Shown here one piece after another: positions 1 to 8,029 of a stretch of DNA of 64,000 nucleotides. This stretch comes from Streptomyces violaceorubidus (lineage in GTDB: Bacteria; Actinomycetota; Actinomycetes; Streptomycetales; Streptomycetaceae). The stretch is taken from assembly GCF_000717995.1 (NCBI RefSeq), contig NZ_JODM01000010.1:1-64000 (forward strand). Reading direction: 5' to 3'. How positions within the stretch are numbered: the stretch's first letter is position 1; each line of letters opens with the position of its first letter. Under the pieces are notes generated by a model. It was not told the origin of the DNA. It searched no databases and worked only from the letters and a program-made list of their open reading frames with translations. The translations under genes were made by a program, and so were the position numbers.

Positions 1-10
1 GACTTGTCCC

Positions 11-424
11 ATGGCCATTCACGAGAACCTCCTCGGGGGACCGCCCCCGACCCACCTCCCCGACGACCCCGGGCCGCGCGAGCTGCTGGCGGGCGGCACC
101 TCCCCCGCCGACGTCGCCGCGAAGTACCCGACGTCCTCGCTCGCCTGGGCCCGCCTGGCCGACGAGGCCTTCGAGCGGGGCAGCGTCGTGGAGTCGTACG
201 CGTACGCCCGTACGGGTTACCACCGCGGCCTCGACGCCCTGCGCCGCAGCGGCTGGAAGGGCCACGGCCCGGTGCCCTGGGAGCACGAGCCGAACCGCGG
301 CTTCCTGCGCGCCCTGCACGCCCTCGCCCGCGCCGCCCAGGCGATCGGCGAGAAGGAGGAGTACGAGCGCTGCAGCCAGTTCCTGAAGGACTCCTCGCCG
401 AGCGCGGCCGAGGTGCTGGGCTGA
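11..424 (+). CDS. DUF3151 family protein
   Basis: This 137-residue protein has no signal peptide or membrane segment. It carries the pattern typical of the actinobacterial DUF3151 family: an N-terminal LLGGPPPTHLP stretch, a KYPTSSLAWARLADEAF block, a YAYARTGYHRGLD block and a final GEKEEYERCSQFLKD block. The family is small, cytosolic and of unknown function; its helical blocks resemble TPR-like repeats. The ATG lies only 10 bases from the window edge, so the ribosome binding site cannot be judged, but the start agrees with the family N-terminus. It precedes the tryptophan catabolism operon in the same direction with about 150 bases between, so it probably has its own transcript. Confidence 0.85.
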   Translation: MAIHENLLGGPPPTHLPDDPGPRELLAGGTSPADVAAKYPTSSLAWARLADEAFERGSVVESYAYARTGYHRGLDALRRSGWKGHGPVPWEHEPNRGFLRALHALARAAQAIGEKEEYERCSQFLKDSSPSAAEVLG

Positions 425-572
425 CCGGCCCCCGACACCCGCGGGCCCGTCCGCCGTGCGCGGGCGGGCCTTGCGGTTTCCTGCGAGGATTGCGGAGGAT
501 GCCGTTGGGGACCGGGGCCCCGTGCCGGTAACGGCAGGGCGGACCGCTACCCGTGCACATCAGGAGACAGCG

Positions 573-1388
573 ATGTCCCACGACGCCCCGAACCTCGACT
601 TCGAGGGCAGCACGCCGTACGAGGATTACGTCAAGGCGGACGTGCTCACCCACCTCCAGCACACCCTCTCCGACGATCCCGGAGAGATGGTCTTCCTGGT
701 CACGACCCAGGTCATGGAGCTGTGGTTCACCGTCATCGTCCACGAGTGGGAGACCGCCGCCCGCGCCCTGCGCGAGGACCGGATCCCGGTGGCCACCGAC
801 GCGCTCAAGCGCTCGGTGCGGGAGCTGGAGGCGCTGAACGCCTCCTGGACCCCCCTGGGGCAGCTCACCCCGGCGCAGTTCAACTCCTACCGGTCCGCCC
901 TCGGCGAGGGCTCCGGCTTCCAGTCGGCGATGTACCGCCGCATGGAGTTCCTGCTCGGCGACAAGTCCGCGTCCATGCTCGTCCCGCACCGCGGCGCCCC
1001 GCGCGTCCACGCGGAACTGGAGAAGGCGCTGCACGAGCCGAGCCTGTACGACGAGGTGGTCCGGCTGCTCGCCCGCCGCGGGTACGACATCCCCGACGCC
1101 GTGCTCCGGCGCGACCTCACCCGGAAGTACGAGGCCGCGCCCGAGGTGGAGGCCGCCTGGACGGCCGTCTACTCCGGCGACCAGAACGGCGAGCTGGCCC
1201 GCCTCGGCGAGGCCCTCACCGACGTCGCGGAGCTGGTCTGGCGCTGGCGCAACGACCACCTGGTCGCCACCCGGCGCGCGATGGGCTCCAAGACCGGCAC
1301 GGGCGGCTCCGCCGGGGTGGCCTGGCTGGAGAAGCGGGCCCGCAACAACGTGTTCCCCGAGCTGTGGACGGCGCGGTCGTATGTCTGA
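573..1388 (+). CDS. kynA: tryptophan 2,3-dioxygenase
   Basis: Haem-dependent enzyme that opens the indole ring of tryptophan with O2 to give N-formylkynurenine, the first step of kynurenine catabolism. The 271-residue product has the family blocks: YEDYVKADVLTHLQ near the start, TTQVMELWF around residue 50, FNSYRSALGEGSGFQS around 105, and a C-terminal NDHL...RRAMG...GTGGSAGVAWL block that carries the haem-ligand histidine and the substrate-binding GTGG turn. The ATG follows a good AGGAG at 562-566; an upstream in-frame ATG at 456 is rejected because its extension has no family similarity. Its stop overlaps the kynureninase start by 8 bases, indicating translational coupling. Confidence 0.95.
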   Translation: MSHDAPNLDFEGSTPYEDYVKADVLTHLQHTLSDDPGEMVFLVTTQVMELWFTVIVHEWETAARALREDRIPVATDALKRSVRELEALNASWTPLGQLTPAQFNSYRSALGEGSGFQSAMYRRMEFLLGDKSASMLVPHRGAPRVHAELEKALHEPSLYDEVVRLLARRGYDIPDAVLRRDLTRKYEAAPEVEAAWTAVYSGDQNGELARLGEALTDVAELVWRWRNDHLVATRRAMGSKTGTGGSAGVAWLEKRARNNVFPELWTARSYV

Positions 1389-2637
1389 ACTCCAGCGGAC
1401 CGCCGAGGATCTGGACGCCGCCGACCCGCTGGCCGCGGTGCGGGGCAGGTTCGTCCTGGACGACGTGACGTACCTCGACGGCAACTCCCTCGGCGCCCTC
1501 CCGGCGCACGTTCCCGGACGCGTCGAGGACGTCGTACGGCGCCAGTGGGGCGAGCTGCGCATCCGGTCCTGGGAGGAGAGCGGCTGGTGGACCGCGCCCG
1601 AGCGGATCGGCGACCGGATCGCCCCGCTGGTCGGGGCGGCCGCCGGACAGGTCGTGGTCGGCGACTCCACCAGCGTCAACGTCTTCAAGGCGCTGGTCGC
1701 CGCGGTGCGCATGGCCCAGGAGGACGGGCGCGGCGGTGGGGCCGGTCCGGTCCGGGACGAGATCCTCGTCGACGCCACCACCTTCCCCTCCGACGGCTAC
1801 ATCGCCGAGTCGGCGGCCCGGATGACGGGGTGCGCCCTGCGGCCCGTGGCCCCGGCCGAGGTCCCCGGCGCCCTGGGCGAGCGCACCGCCGCGGTGCTGC
1901 TCAACCACGTCGACTACCGCACCGGCCGGCTGCACGACCTGCCCGCGCTGACGGCCGCGGTGCACGCTGCGGGGGCGTACGCGGTCTGGGACCTGTGCCA
2001 CAGCGCGGGCGCGCTGCCGGTCGGGCTCGACGAGCACGGCGTCGACCTGGCGGTCGGCTGCACCTACAAGTACCTCAACGGCGGCCCCGGCTCGCCCGCC
2101 TACCTGTACGTGCGCCGCGACCTCCAGCCCCGGTTCGACTCCCCGCTGCCGGGCTGGAACTCGCACGCCGAGCCGTTCGGCATGCGGTCCGAGTACGCCC
2201 CGGCCTCCGGCGCGGTGCGGGGGAGGGTCGGTACGCCGGACATCCTCTCCCTGCTCGCCCTGGAGGCGGCGCTGGACGTGTGGGACGAGGAGGGGGTCTC
2301 GGTGGCGGCGGTGCGGGCCAAGTCGCTGGCGCTGACCGACTTCTTCCTGCGCTGCGTCGAGGAGTACGTCCCCGACGGCCGCGTGGAGTCCGTGACCCCG
2401 GCGGCGCACGCCGAGCGGGGCAGCCAGGTCGCGCTGCGCTGCTCCCCCACTCTCGGCTCCGCTCGAGTGGGAGGGGCCCCCATCGCCGGCGAGGTCATGA
2501 AGCGGCTGATCGAGCGCGGGGTGGTCGGCGACTACCGCGCCCCCGACGTGCTGCGCTTCGGTTTCACCCCGCTGTACGTCGGCTTCGCGGACGTGGAGCG
2601 GGCGGCGCGGGTGCTGGGCCGGACCGTGGCCGGCTGA
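1381..2637 (+). CDS. kynU: kynureninase
   Basis: PLP enzyme that cleaves kynurenine to anthranilate and alanine. The 418-residue product is of family length. It shows LDGNSLGALP near the N-terminus, an active-site region VWDLCHSAGALPV, and the PLP lysine at about residue 230 in GCTYKYLNGGPGSPAYLYV. The C-terminal DVLRFGFTPLYVGFADVERA block is also typical. The ATG overlaps the end of the dioxygenase gene, so the two should be co-translated. Together they turn tryptophan into anthranilate, usable for degradation or as a precursor of actinomycin- or quinoline-type metabolites; which applies here is not visible. Confidence 0.95.
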   Translation: MSELQRTAEDLDAADPLAAVRGRFVLDDVTYLDGNSLGALPAHVPGRVEDVVRRQWGELRIRSWEESGWWTAPERIGDRIAPLVGAAAGQVVVGDSTSVNVFKALVAAVRMAQEDGRGGGAGPVRDEILVDATTFPSDGYIAESAARMTGCALRPVAPAEVPGALGERTAAVLLNHVDYRTGRLHDLPALTAAVHAAGAYAVWDLCHSAGALPVGLDEHGVDLAVGCTYKYLNGGPGSPAYLYVRRDLQPRFDSPLPGWNSHAEPFGMRSEYAPASGAVRGRVGTPDILSLLALEAALDVWDEEGVSVAAVRAKSLALTDFFLRCVEEYVPDGRVESVTPAAHAERGSQVALRCSPTLGSARVGGAPIAGEVMKRLIERGVVGDYRAPDVLRFGFTPLYVGFADVERAARVLGRTVAG

Positions 2638-2679
2638 GGCGCGGTCGGGGCCGCGGCGGGCCGCAGCGCCAGGTGGGGG

Positions 2680-2805
2680 GCGACGGGACGCGGGGTGGGG
2701 GGAGGCCGGGGCGTCGGGTGAGGGGTGGCCTGGACGCCGAGTGGGGGGTAGTCGGGACGCCGGGTGGGGGGGTGGTCGGGCCGCCGGGTGGGGGCCGGAC
2801 GCGTC
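2680..2805. repeat. G-rich imperfect tandem repeat
   Basis: Downstream of kynU the plus strand carries about four degenerate copies of a roughly 24-base unit of the form GACGCCGGGTGGGGGG plus TGGTCG. Runs of 4-7 G recur, so the plus strand could fold into G-quadruplexes. It lies in a 296-base gap between kynU and the hydrolase gene; no coding ORF of its own is convincing. Confidence 0.5.
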
Positions 2806-2933
2806 GTCGCGGTCCTCACCCAGCGTCACATCCCCGTGTCCGCGCACGTCATCGGCCTGATAACGTCCCGCCAACGGCCGATTCTTTCCTTCCTCCGGTC
2901 CGCCAACACCGTTCCGTCGCTGAGAGGTTGACC

Positions 2934-3839
2934 ATGCCGGACGCCGCCGCAGAACCGGGCACCGCTGCCGCGAGGAACGCTGCGGAGGAGAAATCGGCCT
3001 TCTCCCACCCGGCGGTCGACCCCGACTCCACCGCCGGCTACGGCGACCACCCCGACCAGCTGATCGACTTCTACGCGCCGCAGGGCGTCACGGGACCGGG
3101 CGAGGCCGCTCCCGTGGTGGTGGTCCTGCACGGAGGCTCGTGGCGCGCCCCGTACGACCGGCGTCACATCAGCCCGTTCGCCGCCTTCCTGGCCCGTCGG
3201 GGCTTCGCCGTGGCCAGTGTGGAGTACCGGCGCGGGGCGGAGGGGGCCGGCGCGCAGGGTGCGGGCGGCGACCCCGTCGCGGGGCGCTGGCCGGACACGT
3301 TCGACGACGTGGCCGCCGCGCTGGACGCGCTGCCGGAGCTGGTCCGGCGGCACCTGCCGCGGGCGGACGCGCGGCGCGTGGTGCTCACCGGCCACTCCGC
3401 CGGCGGCCACCTCGCCCTGTGGGCTGCCGCCCGGCACCTGCTGCCCGCGGACGCCGCATGGCGGACCGACCGTCCGGCGCCCCTGCGCGGCGTGGTCGCG
3501 CTCGCGCCGATCGCGGACTTCGAGGTCGCCGACAAGCTCGACGTGTGCGGGGGCGCGACGCGGCAACTGCTGGGCGACGGCTCGCTGTTCGCCGAGCGCC
3601 GCCCGTACGCGGATCCCGCCCTGCTGCTGCCCACCGGGATCGCGACGACCCTCGTGCAGGGTCGCGCCGACGTGGACGTTCCGCAGGCGGTCGCCGAGGC
3701 GTACGCGGACGCGGCGGCGAAGGCCGGGGAGGTGGTGGGGGTGACGCTGCTGGAGGACGTGGGCCACTACCCGCTGATCGACCCGGCGGCGGACGCGTGT
3801 GCGGTGGTGGCGGAGGAGATCGCGCAGTTGGCCTGGTGA
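2934..3839 (+). CDS. alpha/beta hydrolase, probable kynurenine formamidase
   Basis: The 301-residue protein has an alpha/beta-hydrolase fold of the acetyl-esterase/arylformamidase type: oxyanion-hole motif HGGSW near residue 66, nucleophile Ser155 in GHSAGGHLALW, a likely catalytic Asp in QGRADVDVP and a His in EDVGHYPLID. Lying directly after tryptophan dioxygenase and kynureninase, it is well placed to hydrolyse N-formylkynurenine to kynurenine, the one step otherwise missing. The assignment rests on context plus family; a general esterase is the alternative. The ATG at 2934 is chosen because the upstream reading frame has the arginine/proline-rich look of a shadow. Weak AGAGG precedes it. 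Confidence 0.75.
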   Translation: MPDAAAEPGTAAARNAAEEKSAFSHPAVDPDSTAGYGDHPDQLIDFYAPQGVTGPGEAAPVVVVLHGGSWRAPYDRRHISPFAAFLARRGFAVASVEYRRGAEGAGAQGAGGDPVAGRWPDTFDDVAAALDALPELVRRHLPRADARRVVLTGHSAGGHLALWAAARHLLPADAAWRTDRPAPLRGVVALAPIADFEVADKLDVCGGATRQLLGDGSLFAERRPYADPALLLPTGIATTLVQGRADVDVPQAVAEAYADAAAKAGEVVGVTLLEDVGHYPLIDPAADACAVVAEEIAQLAW

Positions 3840-3846
3840 GCGGGGG

Positions 3847-3946
3847 AGGGGGTGTGGCGTTGCGAGGGGTGTGGCGTCGCGGGGGGGGTGTGGCGTTGCG
3901 AGGGGTGTGGCGTTGCGGGGGGTGTGGCGTCGCGGGGGGTGTGGCC
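3847..3946 (+). repeat. GTGTGGCGTTGCGGGG tandem repeat
   Basis: Immediately after the hydrolase stop there are about six imperfect copies of a 16-18-base unit GTGTGGCGTTGCGAGG / GTGTGGCGTCGCGGGG, including a G9 run near 3878. The array is non-coding in any convincing frame and probably expands or contracts by slippage. Confidence 0.6.
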
Positions 3947-4007
3947 ATGTGCGCCGAGAGTGCCGTCGGCCCGCTTGCGTGGAGCGGACGGCGGGTGTCG
4001 TCGTACC

Positions 4008-4037
4008 CGTAGTACCTGAGAGCTACCCCGCAGGTGA
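4008..4037 (+). promoter_or_regulatory. candidate operator CGTAGTACCTGAGA, upstream copy
   Basis: The 14-mer CGTAGTACCTGAGA (4008-4021) followed by CAGGTGA (4031-4037) lies about 107 bases ahead of the DUF1023 hydrolase start. The same 14-mer occurs at 8750-8763 ahead of the second histidine kinase. In both places it ends exactly 54 bases before a TAnnnT hexamer (TAACTT at 4075-4080 here). It is a plausible binding site for the LuxR-type response regulators encoded in these operons; that binding is inferred. Confidence 0.5.
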
Positions 4038-4074
4038 GTTCCCTGGCGGGACGCGGGTTACCCGGCCCGATTCG

Positions 4075-4080
4075 TAACTT
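4075..4080 (+). promoter_or_regulatory. candidate -10 box of the hydrolase-acyltransferase-kinase operon
   Basis: TAACTT fits the streptomycete TAnnnT -10 consensus and stands 48 bases before the ATG at 4128. No good -35 is seen, which would suit an activator-dependent promoter served by the upstream 14-mer. Confidence 0.35.
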
Positions 4081-4127
4081 CCCTTGCAGACGCGCCCGAT
4101 GGGCGGGCGTGCTGGAGGGGGGCGGCC

Positions 4128-5117
4128 ATGAGGCCGAGGGCGACGGTACGTTGGCGGCGGCGCGTTGGCAGATGGCGCCGCGCGGGGTGCGCCACGCTCA
4201 TCGCCGGTGCCGTGGCGTTTCCCCTCTCAGGGGCCGCCCGGCCCGAGATCCCCGCCCCGGTGCCCGCCGCACTCGCGGCCCCGACGGCCACCACGCTGGA
4301 GGAGGCGTACACCGCCAACCGGGCCAACGCGGCGTGCGCCTCCCGGATGGCCGCCGACCACGGCGATGGGCACCGCGCGGCGGCGGACCGTGCGATGGCC
4401 GACCGATCCCGCCACCTCCTCGCCTTCGACGCCCGGGGCGCCGGCCTGGCCACCGAGGTCTTCGGCGACCTGGCGCACGCCGACCGCGTCGCCGTCCTGG
4501 TGCCGGGCTCCGACACCGGCCTCGACACCTACGGCCGGTTCCGCGCCGCCGCCCTCGCCCTGCACCGGCAGCTCCTCGCCGAGGCGCCCACGGGGACCCG
4601 CACCGCCGTCGTGGCCTGGCTGGGCTACGAGACGCCGGGCACCGTCAGCACCGCCGTCGCCACGACCGGCCGCGCCGACCGGGCCGCCCCCGGGCTGCGC
4701 GACCTGGTCGGGGACCTGCGCCGGATCACCGGCCCCGGCACCCGCCTCGCCCTCCTCTGCCACTCCTACGGCTCGGTGGTCTGCGCCCGTGCCGCCGCCG
4801 GACTGGACGTGTCCGACATCGCCCTGGTCGGCAGCCCCGGCACCGGCGCCGACACCGCCGCCGATCTGCACTCCGAGGCCCGGATATGGGCGGGGCGGGG
4901 AGCCCACGACTGGGTGGAGCACGTTCCGCACATCAGCGCCGGTCTCTTCGGCACCACCGTCGGCTTCGGCACGGACCCGGTCTCCCCTGCCTTCGGCGCC
5001 CGGGTCTTCGACGCCGGCGACGGCGGCCACAGCGACTACTTCGACACCGGCTCCCCCTCCCTGACGAACCTGGCCCGGATCGCCCTGGGCGCGACCCCGG
5101 AGGTGACCCATGACTGA
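4128..5117 (+). CDS. alpha/beta hydrolase, DUF1023 family, exported
   Basis: The 329-residue protein begins with an arginine-rich n-region (MRPRATVRWRRRVGRWRR) and a hydrophobic segment, suggesting export, possibly by the Tat route. The body matches the DUF1023 alpha/beta-hydrolase family: a VAVLVPGSDT block near residue 125, nucleophile Ser213 in LLCHSYGSVVC, then LVGSPGTGADTAADL and a final HSDYFDTGSPSLTNL with a likely catalytic His. The substrate is unknown. A GGAGGGGGG stretch precedes the ATG. The stop overlaps the acyltransferase start by 8 bases, so hydrolase, acyltransferase and two-component genes form one coupled operon, suggesting a cell-surface modification or stress role. Confidence 0.8.
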   Translation: MRPRATVRWRRRVGRWRRAGCATLIAGAVAFPLSGAARPEIPAPVPAALAAPTATTLEEAYTANRANAACASRMAADHGDGHRAAADRAMADRSRHLLAFDARGAGLATEVFGDLAHADRVAVLVPGSDTGLDTYGRFRAAALALHRQLLAEAPTGTRTAVVAWLGYETPGTVSTAVATTGRADRAAPGLRDLVGDLRRITGPGTRLALLCHSYGSVVCARAAAGLDVSDIALVGSPGTGADTAADLHSEARIWAGRGAHDWVEHVPHISAGLFGTTVGFGTDPVSPAFGARVFDAGDGGHSDYFDTGSPSLTNLARIALGATPEVTHD

Positions 5118-6321
5118 CCTGGCCCCGGCGTTCCCGCGCGGCGCCCTGCGGAAGGCCGCCGCACGCGTCGACGCGGCCACGCCCGCGGACCGGGACCGCG
5201 CCGTGGACGCCCTGCGCGCCTGCGCCGTCCTCGGGGTGGTCCTCGGGCACTGGCTGGTGACGGCCCTGGTCGCCGACGGCACCGCCCTGCACACGGCCAG
5301 CCCGCTGCGGGACATGCCCTGGCTCGCCCCGGTCTCCTGGGCCTTCCAGACGCTCGCCGTGTTCTTCCTGGTCGGCGGCCATGTCGCCACGCGCGGCTGG
5401 GCGTCGGCCCGGGCCCGCGGCGAGTCCTACGGCCGCTGGCTGGCCGCCCGGCTCTCCCGGCTCTTCCGGCCGGTCCTGGCCGTCCTCGGTCTGTGGGCGG
5501 TGACGGCGGCGCCGCTGCTCCTGACAGGCGCGGACCTCGCCACCGTCCACACGCTGGTGAAGCTGGCGTTGTCGCCGATGTGGTTCCTGCTGGTCTTCGC
5601 CGCGCTGACCGCGGTGACGCCGCTGCTGGCCCGGCTGCATCCGCTGTGGCCGCTGGTCGTCGTCCTCCACGTGGACCTGCTGCGCTTCGGTTTCGGCGCC
5701 CCGTCCTGGCTCGGCTGGGTCAACCTCGCGGCCGGCTGGCTGGTCCCCTACACCCTGGGCGCCGCCTGGACCCGCGGCGACCTGGACCGCCGCCGATCGG
5801 GCTGGATCCTGTTGGCCGGCGGTGCGGCGTCCACCGCCGCGCTCATCGCCTGGGCGGGCTACCCGGCGTCGATGGTCGGTGTCCCCGGCGCTCCGGTGTC
5901 GAACCTCGACCCGCCGACCCTGGCCGCCGTCACCTTCGGGCTGGCCCAGTGCGGGCTCGCCCTGCTGCTGCGCGAGCGGCTGCGCCGTGCGATGCGGCGC
6001 CCCGTGGCCTGGGCCGCGGTCGCGCTGGTCAACCTCTCCGCGATGACGATCTTCCTCTGGCACCAGACGGCGCTGATGGCGACCACGGCCACCGGACTCC
6101 TCGCGGGCCGTCTGCCCGGCCTGCACACGCCCCCCGACGGGTTGGAGTGGGTCGCGGCCCGGCTCCTGTGGCTCCCGGTGTTCGCGCTGGCCCTGACCGG
6201 GTGCTGGGCCACCTTCCGCTCCTTCGAGCAGCGCGGCCGGGGGCGGCGCGGCTCCCGGGTCGTGCGTGCGCACCGACCGCAGCGCCCGGCGACGACCACC
6301 GGGGGCGCCCGTCATGTCTAG
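5110..6321 (+). CDS. membrane acyltransferase, acyltransferase-3 family
   Basis: The 403-residue protein is strongly hydrophobic with about ten predicted membrane segments. It starts with the family hallmark DRAVDALRACAVLGVVLGHW, containing the R...H pair seen in integral membrane O-acyltransferases (Acyl_transf_3), and later has FFLVGGHVATRGW and LSAMTIFLWHQTAL. Such enzymes move acyl groups onto sugars, peptidoglycan or small molecules at the membrane; the acceptor here is unknown. Start and stop overlap both neighbours (8 bases each), so it should be made together with the secreted hydrolase upstream and the sensor kinase downstream. Confidence 0.85.
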   Translation: MTDLAPAFPRGALRKAAARVDAATPADRDRAVDALRACAVLGVVLGHWLVTALVADGTALHTASPLRDMPWLAPVSWAFQTLAVFFLVGGHVATRGWASARARGESYGRWLAARLSRLFRPVLAVLGLWAVTAAPLLLTGADLATVHTLVKLALSPMWFLLVFAALTAVTPLLARLHPLWPLVVVLHVDLLRFGFGAPSWLGWVNLAAGWLVPYTLGAAWTRGDLDRRRSGWILLAGGAASTAALIAWAGYPASMVGVPGAPVSNLDPPTLAAVTFGLAQCGLALLLRERLRRAMRRPVAWAAVALVNLSAMTIFLWHQTALMATTATGLLAGRLPGLHTPPDGLEWVAARLLWLPVFALALTGCWATFRSFEQRGRGRRGSRVVRAHRPQRPATTTGGARHV

Positions 6322-8029
6322 GGTGGAGCGTGTGAGGGGATGGGGGAAGCGGCTGTGGGCCTGGTTCCGGGCCCGGGGCGAGCGGGGGCTGCGCGTGCTC
6401 CACGACGACCTGTGGACCTGGCGGGCCGATCCGCTGCCGCCGTCGGTGTGGCTGCGCTGGTTCCCGCACGGGATGGTGTGCCTGGCCGCGTTCGGTGTGC
6501 TGCTCGGAGACGCCGCCCAACTGGGGGACAACGGCGGGGTCGAGCCGGGCTTCGGATTCGTGATCGCCGTCGCCCAGGGCGGTGCGATGGCGTTCGCCCT
6601 CTGGCGGCCGGTCGCGGCCTGGTGGCTGTCGCTGGGCGCCATGCTGGTGGGGGCCTTCGCGGTGCGGGCCGAGATGGTCGCGGACGGTTCCCGGTTCACC
6701 TGGCCCTGGTCGGCCGCCGGGATCATCGGGCACATGGTCGTGCTGCTGCTGCTCGCCCTGCGGGTGCGTACGCGGGTGTCGTTGGAGGCGCTGGTCCTGA
6801 CCGCTCTCGCCACCTATGTGGTGCAGGGCGTGGTGGGCGCGCTGAACTACCAGCCGACGGGTCAGCTCGCCGTCATCCTGTTCACGATCGTCGTCGTCCT
6901 CGGCATCGCCCTGCGCGGCCGCCGAGAAGCCCGCAGCCAACTGGCCGAGCAGACCTCGCTCACCGCCGAGGAGCGGGCCCGGCGCACCCTGCTGGAGGAG
7001 CGTGGCCGCATCGCGCGCGAGCTGCACGACGTGGTCGCCCACCACATGTCGGTGATCTCCATCCAGGCCCAGGTCGCGCCCCTCCTCGTCAAGGATCCGC
7101 CGGACGAGCTGAGGGAGAACCTGGCCGGCATCCGGCAGAACGCGCTGGAGGCGCTCACCGAGCTGCGCCGGGTGCTGGGCGTGCTGCGCTCCGAGCACCC
7201 GGACGCGCTGGAGGCGCCCGAGGGCGGCGCCGGTGCCGTCCCGCACGCCCCGCAGCCCACCCTCGACCGGCTCGACGCGCTGGTGGAGAACACCCGGGCC
7301 GCCGGACTGACCGTCACCACCGACACGAGCGGGACGCGCAGACCGCTGCCGCCCGGGGTGGAGTTGTCGGCGTACCGGATCGTGCAGGAGGCGCTCAGCA
7401 ACGCGCTGCGGCACGCGCCGGGTGCGCATGCCCAGGTCTACCTCGTCCACCTCCCGATCGGGCTGCGTGTGGTGGTCTCCAACACCCGGCCGAAGCGTGC
7501 GCCGGCGCCGTCGCAGGGGGCCGGGCACGGGCTGCTCGGCATGCGGGAGCGGGTGGCGATGCTCGACGGCACGCTGACGGCGCAGCCGCTGCCGGACGGC
7601 GGCTACCAGGTGGCGGCGTTCCTGCCGGTCGACCACCCGGACCTGCCCACCGACCCCTGGCCCGACCCCTCGACCGACCTCTCTGCCGATCCCTCGCCTG
7701 ACCTCTCCACCGATCCCTCGCCTGACCTCTCCACCGACGCCTCGCCCGACCCCTTCACCGACGCCTCGGTCGACCTCTCTGCCGACGCCTCGCCCGACCC
7801 CTTCACCGACGCCTCGGCCAACCTCTCCACCGGTCCTTCCACCGACGCCTCGGCCAACCTCTCCACCGGTCCTTCCACCGACGCCTCGGCCAACCTCTCC
7901 ACCGGTCCCTCCACCGACGCCTCGGCCGGTCCTTCCACCGACCCCTGTCCCGGTCCTTCTCCCGGCCCCGTCTCCGCCCGTTCCCCAGCCCCCTTCTCCG
8001 CCCCTTCCACCGAGGACGACACCCCATGA
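6314..8029 (+). CDS. sensor histidine kinase (NarL/DesK type) with long repeat tail
   Basis: The protein has an N-terminal membrane domain of about six helices (residues 45-205), a HisKA_3 phosphoacceptor at His238 in RIARELHDVVAHHMS, and an ATP-binding domain with SAYRIVQEALSNALRHAP and GHGLLGMRERVAML. The kinase core ends near residue 440. The last ~130 residues are low-complexity Asp/Ser/Thr/Pro repeats (STDASANLSTGP-like), absent from its paralogue encoded at 8830. The start at 6314 overlaps the acyltransferase stop; GTG 6332 behind GGTGGAG is a strong alternative that shortens the protein by six residues. Its stop overlaps the response regulator start (ATGA). Confidence 0.9.
   Translation: MSRVERVRGWGKRLWAWFRARGERGLRVLHDDLWTWRADPLPPSVWLRWFPHGMVCLAAFGVLLGDAAQLGDNGGVEPGFGFVIAVAQGGAMAFALWRPVAAWWLSLGAMLVGAFAVRAEMVADGSRFTWPWSAAGIIGHMVVLLLLALRVRTRVSLEALVLTALATYVVQGVVGALNYQPTGQLAVILFTIVVVLGIALRGRREARSQLAEQTSLTAEERARRTLLEERGRIARELHDVVAHHMSVISIQAQVAPLLVKDPPDELRENLAGIRQNALEALTELRRVLGVLRSEHPDALEAPEGGAGAVPHAPQPTLDRLDALVENTRAAGLTVTTDTSGTRRPLPPGVELSAYRIVQEALSNALRHAPGAHAQVYLVHLPIGLRVVVSNTRPKRAPAPSQGAGHGLLGMRERVAMLDGTLTAQPLPDGGYQVAAFLPVDHPDLPTDPWPDPSTDLSADPSPDLSTDPSPDLSTDASPDPFTDASVDLSADASPDPFTDASANLSTGPSTDASANLSTGPSTDASANLSTGPSTDASAGPSTDPCPGPSPGPVSARSPAPFSAPSTEDDTP
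7660..7942 (+). repeat. in-frame 36-bp tandem repeats in kinase C-terminus
   Basis: Three units of 36 bp start at 7808, 7844 and 7880 with a shortened 27-bp fourth at 7916. Each encodes DASANLSTGPST. Upstream from 7660 more degenerate 24-30-bp copies encode variants such as DLSTDPSP and DPFTDAS. The period is a multiple of three, so length changes keep the frame. This is not a CRISPR array: there are no unique spacers and the repeat is coding. Confidence 0.9.

Noticed and set aside
1216..2874. 552-residue minus-strand ORF over kynU
   Set aside because: It is antisense to a well-conserved enzyme and its composition (Gly/Arg/Pro/His-rich) is that of a GC-rich shadow frame.
7660..7942. CRISPR-like array
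   Set aside because: Repeats are directly adjacent with no unique spacers and are part of a coding frame.
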